DNA from: Cinclus cinclus
Taxonomy: Eukaryota > Chordata > Aves > Passeriformes > Cinclidae
Assembly: GCF_963662255.1 (NCBI RefSeq)
Contig: NC_085059.1
Coordinates: 15,099,234 to 15,163,233, forward strand
Direction: 5' to 3'
Length of the DNA: 64,000 nucleotides
Numbering within the stretch: position 1 is the first letter of the stretch; each line of letters begins with the position of its first letter. Made by a program: the position numbers and the translations under genes. Positions 59,710 through 64,000 of the stretch are shown piece by piece. Below the pieces are notes generated by a model. The model was not told where the DNA came from. It did no database searches and was given only the letters and a program-made list of their open reading frames with translations.

Positions 59710-59730
59710 GGTGTGGTGTCTCCTTGAGTC
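59710..59730 (-). other. FAT2: FAT2 5'UTR segment of first coding exon
   Basis: A good acceptor (ttcttcctttgacacctgcag on the minus strand) ends just before 59730, leaving 21 bases of leader before the ATG. This suggests at least one upstream non-coding exon, which I cannot locate. Confidence 0.5.
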
Positions 59731-62700
59731 CTGCAGGTGTCAAAGGAAGAACATTGGTAATTTTCATTAAGGTCAGTGTGTTACAGAAAAAAGTCTGCAA
59801 GGGCTCACCTCCCAGTTCTGTCTGCCTCGACCATTTTTGGTACAATGGTTAGCTCAGCTCTTTTTCCCTCTGTCCCAGTGAGAGACCTGTCCTCCCACAT
59901 CCCTACGCTGGCTCAGATTTCTCCACTTTCTCTGCTTCAATTTCTGCCTTTATAGAGGGCAAAATATGCAAAGTCATGCAGGATGCTCTGATCAGGCTGA
60001 GTTGCTGTTCTGTGAACAATCTTGCCCTCCCTTCATTCTGCTTTCTCCTAAGTCAAACAGCATATCTAAACTCTCCACCCCCAATCCAAACTCCCTTTCT
60101 GTTTCTCCAGCCTCCCTTCTCCATCTTCTCTCTCCACTGAAGTTTCTGCAAAGTATCTTTGAGAGTCAAAATACAAACTGATTTATATGCCTTTCTGTGG
60201 TCTGTCTTCCCTTTTCCCTCCCTGTGCCACAGGATGTGTTGTCCTTTCCCAGTAATGATGAGGAACACATGCCATGTTGTATAAATTCCTTCTGAATGTG
60301 CAGCTCCAGGATGTGGCCTTTCCCACAGCTTTCAATCAGTTTCTAGTTGAGCTCTGTCTGAATTACCTCAAAGTTCTTGTAAAATTCACTGTTGACTGCT
60401 GTTGGCGGAAGGAGCAGGTTTCCAGCAAGACACTTTGCCCATGTCCCCCTCAGCCCTTGAGAAATCTCTCTGGTTCCTGCCTTTTCATGGCAAAGCCCCA
60501 GGGTCAGGATTCCTGCAGAGGAAGGATCTGCCATCCATGACCACCCGCCATCAGCTGCCTTCTCTAACAACTCCTGAGCAGCTGCGGCTCCATGGTTTAT
60601 CTCTGTGAACAAGGTGCATCAAAGAAGGAACTGGGGAGCACATATGTGATTAACAGGGATGTAACTTTATTAGGGAGCTTTGCAGAGCTTGTTAAAGGAT
60701 CAAGGCCTGTTCCTTTCAGAAACTAAGTGCATGCTGCTGTGTGTGCAGTTAGGGGTTGAAACCAGGGATAAGCTAAATATAGGTGCATATATTTCCCCTA
60801 GATATCCTAGGAGATCTTTATCTAGAACTGTTTCTTCCTGTTTTAAATTTAAATTATATATCAAGTACCTGCCAGTCATTTGGCACATTCCTAATTTAAA
60901 CAGGGAAGACTTGTTTTTCCAGACACTTTTTCAAGACTCATCTCTTTAAGAACCAGAACTAGTTCAATCTGTAACTCAAGCTGAATGTTAGGAACAAATT
61001 GTTAGAGCCCAACTAACAGTATGTGTCATATTCTCTCATTGAGGTATCTAATTACTGACAAATACAAAGCTGTAAATTTCATATTTGCTTCAAATCATTT
61101 TCTCCTTGGTAAACAGATGCCAACCACCCAAAACTCTCTGTGATCATTCCTTTTTGAAACAAATGGTCTGAGGTTGAAGTCAAACTACCAGAAGTTGGAG
61201 AGAAAGCAACACAATTCAGTTTTGACAAAATTCAGACTTATTTTTTCACACCGTCATTTCACTTCTAGGAAACACAATGTAGTCTCAAATGTACCGCAAA
61301 TTAAAGGAAAACTTGAAGGGCAGGGATAGGTGACGCAGAAAGGCATGTGGCTCTTTCTGAGAAGTCGAAAACCATGTTCTTAAAAGCTCTGCTTGTTACT
61401 TAACAGCAGCGCTTCAGAGCTGCGCAGCATGTAGGGACTTGCCTAGAGCTACTCCCTTCCAACATTTTCAACTGCTGAACTTGGAGAGAAGATGTTGACA
61501 GGCTGCGCACGCGTCTGCGAGCACTGGAACTGGGTAATCCACACAGCCCAGAGTGCAGTAAGGCAGCAGAATAAACCAGCAACCAAACCAGATCTGTTCC
61601 ACCAACAGCAGACTTAATGAAGCCGATCACTTTGTATCTGGGCTAATTGACTTTTTAATTGAATTGTACTGAAACGGCAATGTGAACTCATCTCTCATAA
61701 GACATCAGAGAACCCACAAAGCAGAGACGTTATGAACTCCACAACCACAAGAAAAGCTGGATCCAGAGCACATGCCTTCCTGGGCACCAGCAATTCAATA
61801 TGGGAGGATAACCTTGAGCAAGGAGTGGGTTTTCTGGCATTTAACAAGATGCAAGCTGTCGTCTGAATCCCTCCTGGAATGTACTTAACCTCCCTCTTAC
61901 CTGTATATTTCCTGACATCTAAGAAGGGCATCACTTTAACATTGCTGCTTTTTCCCTCTGTATTAGCAGGGGTTTAATCGTCTGTCCAGATAATTATTTT
62001 GCAAAACCTGTTGTGACCTCAGTATTTCTTAGAGCTTTGCTCTCAATTACAAGCTGGACTGAAAGCAGTCAATGGCTTCAGCAGTTATTATGAGGGATGG
62101 AGAGTGACTATGCATCTGAGGCATGAGGCAGAAGCCTCATTTCCTCTGGAAACGATCTGAAACTTTGACACAGTCAAAACTTAGGGAGAATTGTCTAAGA
62201 GGCATCACCATCAACTTTTCAAGAGTTTCTCTTTGTGTCAGGACCATGCTCAATTGAACAGTATCACAGAGAGTCTGTGTCCCCTGACAGCAACTTCCCA
62301 CCCTGGGCCTGGAAATCATGACCTATCACCTGCAGCCTTCAGTTTCTCTAGTAGGATGCACTGGGAAGCAATCATGCTCTTAAGGTCTTGTTTCTCTTTC
62401 TCCAGCATGGTTTTAGTGCAATTTGAAGTGTAATAGATCTCCCAGGAGATGACTGTGCTGTCCCTGATCTGTCCTCTTCTTCTGTAATCATTTATGCTGC
62501 AAAAACAATGCAAAACTATCCAGAAGTGGGACTGGGAAATTTCCAGGAGTCATCGTGAAGCTTAACAGAAAATCTGGGGACAGTGCTCTGAAGAGAGGGG
62601 AACTCTGGTTAATTGGGTCAACTCCAGGGAAAATCCTGTTGGGACAGAGTCTGGAAGATGACAGCAATGAACCAGCAGAAATGGATTTCTATGACTTTTG

Positions 62701-62737
62701 TTCTGTGGGTTGAAAGCTGTGCTTAGCATGAAAGAAG

Positions 62738-62777
62738 CAAAAAAAATAAAAATAAAAATAAAAATTAAAAAAAAAAT
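62738..62777. repeat. AT-rich simple repeat
   Basis: An A run followed by AAAAAT units and another A run. Simple repeat, possibly the remains of a retrotransposed poly(A) tail, although no element body is recognised next to it. Confidence 0.75.
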
Positions 62778-63293
62778 CAATTTACTGTCCCTTATTCCCA
62801 AATGTAGATGGCTACCAAGAAGGGGCAGCGCTGCCAAGCTCAGTGGTCCTTGTCATGGAATTCAAGGATCTCCACATGGAAACTGGGTGAAATCAAACAG
62901 ATTTTTCATTAAGAGAACCGTGCCTCCTGCTTTTCCGAGCTTTGCTACCCCATGTGTCCTTGTGCTGACAGTAATTGGTGCACTATGCACAGGACCTGTG
63001 GCAAGGGCCATACACACTTCAGGGCTACCAGATCAGATGCAAGCATTTAACACTTGAACACCCTCACCTACCTCTGGTCTCTTCATCTCATGGGATCATT
63101 TATTTCTACTCCTTTTTCGTGGCCTGGTGGAGCTGGTTGCACATGGGGAGGCAGCAGGGCCTCCATGCTCCAAGCCCAGGGTGGGATGGAGTGTGGAAGG
63201 CAGGGCATGCTCCCGACTGAGGGAAATACCAGGGTATCATTATGTGGTGATTCAGCCTCCTTTCCAAATCACCAGGCGAGGATCAGAGAGCCT

Positions 63294-63308
63294 GGGGGGG
63301 GGGGGGGG
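63294..63308. repeat. Poly-G run of 15
   Basis: Fifteen consecutive G on the plus strand. Such runs are error-prone in sequencing and can form G-quadruplexes. Confidence 0.85.
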
Positions 63309-64000
63309 CTTTGCCCTCAGCCCTGTAGATGCAAACTCCCCACAAAGCCAGTAAACAGTCGCTGTATCTCTAATCAGAGCCTGAGCGTGCGTCTAAATTT
63401 AACATCCAAATTGTGAACCTCTGTCAAAGACATGCCCAAATCTGTCAGCTTGAAATGAGGGAACAAACACAGCGCTGAGATTCAAAGCGTGTGCGTGGGG
63501 AGACCGTGGAGATGGGTGATTTGGGGGGATTGGTGCAGGAAAAGGCTATTTCTGGCTAGCTGGGGCGAGTGGCTGGGGCTTGGCCAGGGGCTACTCTGGG
63601 GGCCCTCCCAGGGGTCTCCTGCAAAGTGTGGGCTGCTGTGTTTGTTGGCCATATCGCAGAAAAGTGCTACAGCCTGCCAGGAAGCAGGTGTGGCCCCAGC
63701 CCCACCTTTTGATTCCCTTCAAGAGGAGCATTTAAAAGCAGTAAAAACCCAAAACACAAAACAAAGCGAGTGCTGAGTGCACCCAGAGCAGCATTCCCAT
63801 CATGAGCTGTGGTGGAGGCTTGGCTTAAAGTTTTGAGATCGGAAGATTAAAGAAAAATCATAATTTTCATCGGGAAATAAGGACAAATGTTCCCTTATTA
63901 CTCTTTTGCCAGCATGTATTCCAAGTTCTCTTTCTTCCTCTCTCGCTTTCTTCCCTCACCTCCCTCCATTTTCTCTTCCTTTTTTCTTCAATACAAGAAA

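Larger units (their letters stand above)
59731..64000 (-). other. FAT2: FAT2 5' intron or upstream region
   Basis: Over 4 kb without a recognisable coding exon on either strand. It probably contains the intron before the first coding exon. I cannot place a non-coding first exon or promoter. Pyrimidine-rich tracts occur at about 60020-60240 and 63920-64000, an ATAAA repeat at 62740-62775 and a G run at 63294-63308. Confidence 0.55.

Overview
The window looks like avian nuclear DNA. The evidence is CR1 (chicken repeat 1) LINE fragments with the typical ATTCTATGATTCTAT tail, short GT-AG introns, and two vertebrate genes in a known order. The species cannot be named from the sequence. A songbird-like compact genome is only an impression.

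Two protein-coding genes lie tail to tail. (1) Positions 994-11303, plus strand: the last five coding exons of a proton-coupled amino acid transporter, best read as SLC36A1 (PAT1). Together they give 307 residues, matching about residues 169 to the end of the human protein. The earlier exons lie left of the window. A 3'UTR of about 2.5 kb runs to an AATAAA at 13768-13773. (2) Positions 16292-59709, minus strand: the complete coding region of FAT2, a giant atypical cadherin. I placed 23 coding exons with canonical splice sites. The reading frame stays open across all of them for 4396 codons plus stop, against about 4350 residues in human. The order is signal peptide, about 33 cadherin repeats, one laminin G domain, three EGF-like domains, one membrane segment and a cytoplasmic tail of about 294 residues. 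One exon alone (37313-41365) carries 4053 bases and about 13 cadherin repeats.

Layout: 1-993 transporter intron; 994-11303 transporter exons and introns, with a CR1 fragment of about 1.1 kb near 6.1-7.2 kb; 11304 to about 13.8 kb transporter 3'UTR; about 13.8-15.6 kb intergenic; about 15.6-16.3 kb FAT2 3'UTR; 16.3-59.7 kb FAT2 exons and introns, with three short CR1 pieces at 29.7-30.1 and 35.2 kb; 59.73-64 kb the FAT2 5' intron or upstream region, where I see no exon. The two genes do not share a pathway. Their adjacency matches the SLC36A1-FAT2 order on human 5q33.

I found no new genetic system here. The points most worth a second look are a complete third EGF-like domain that human FAT2 appears to have lost, an in-frame alternative donor inside the laminin G domain, a WIRS-like WAVE-complex motif in the tail, a GC/CpG-rich island confined to the exon for the membrane segment and tail, and the in-frame skippable giant exon.
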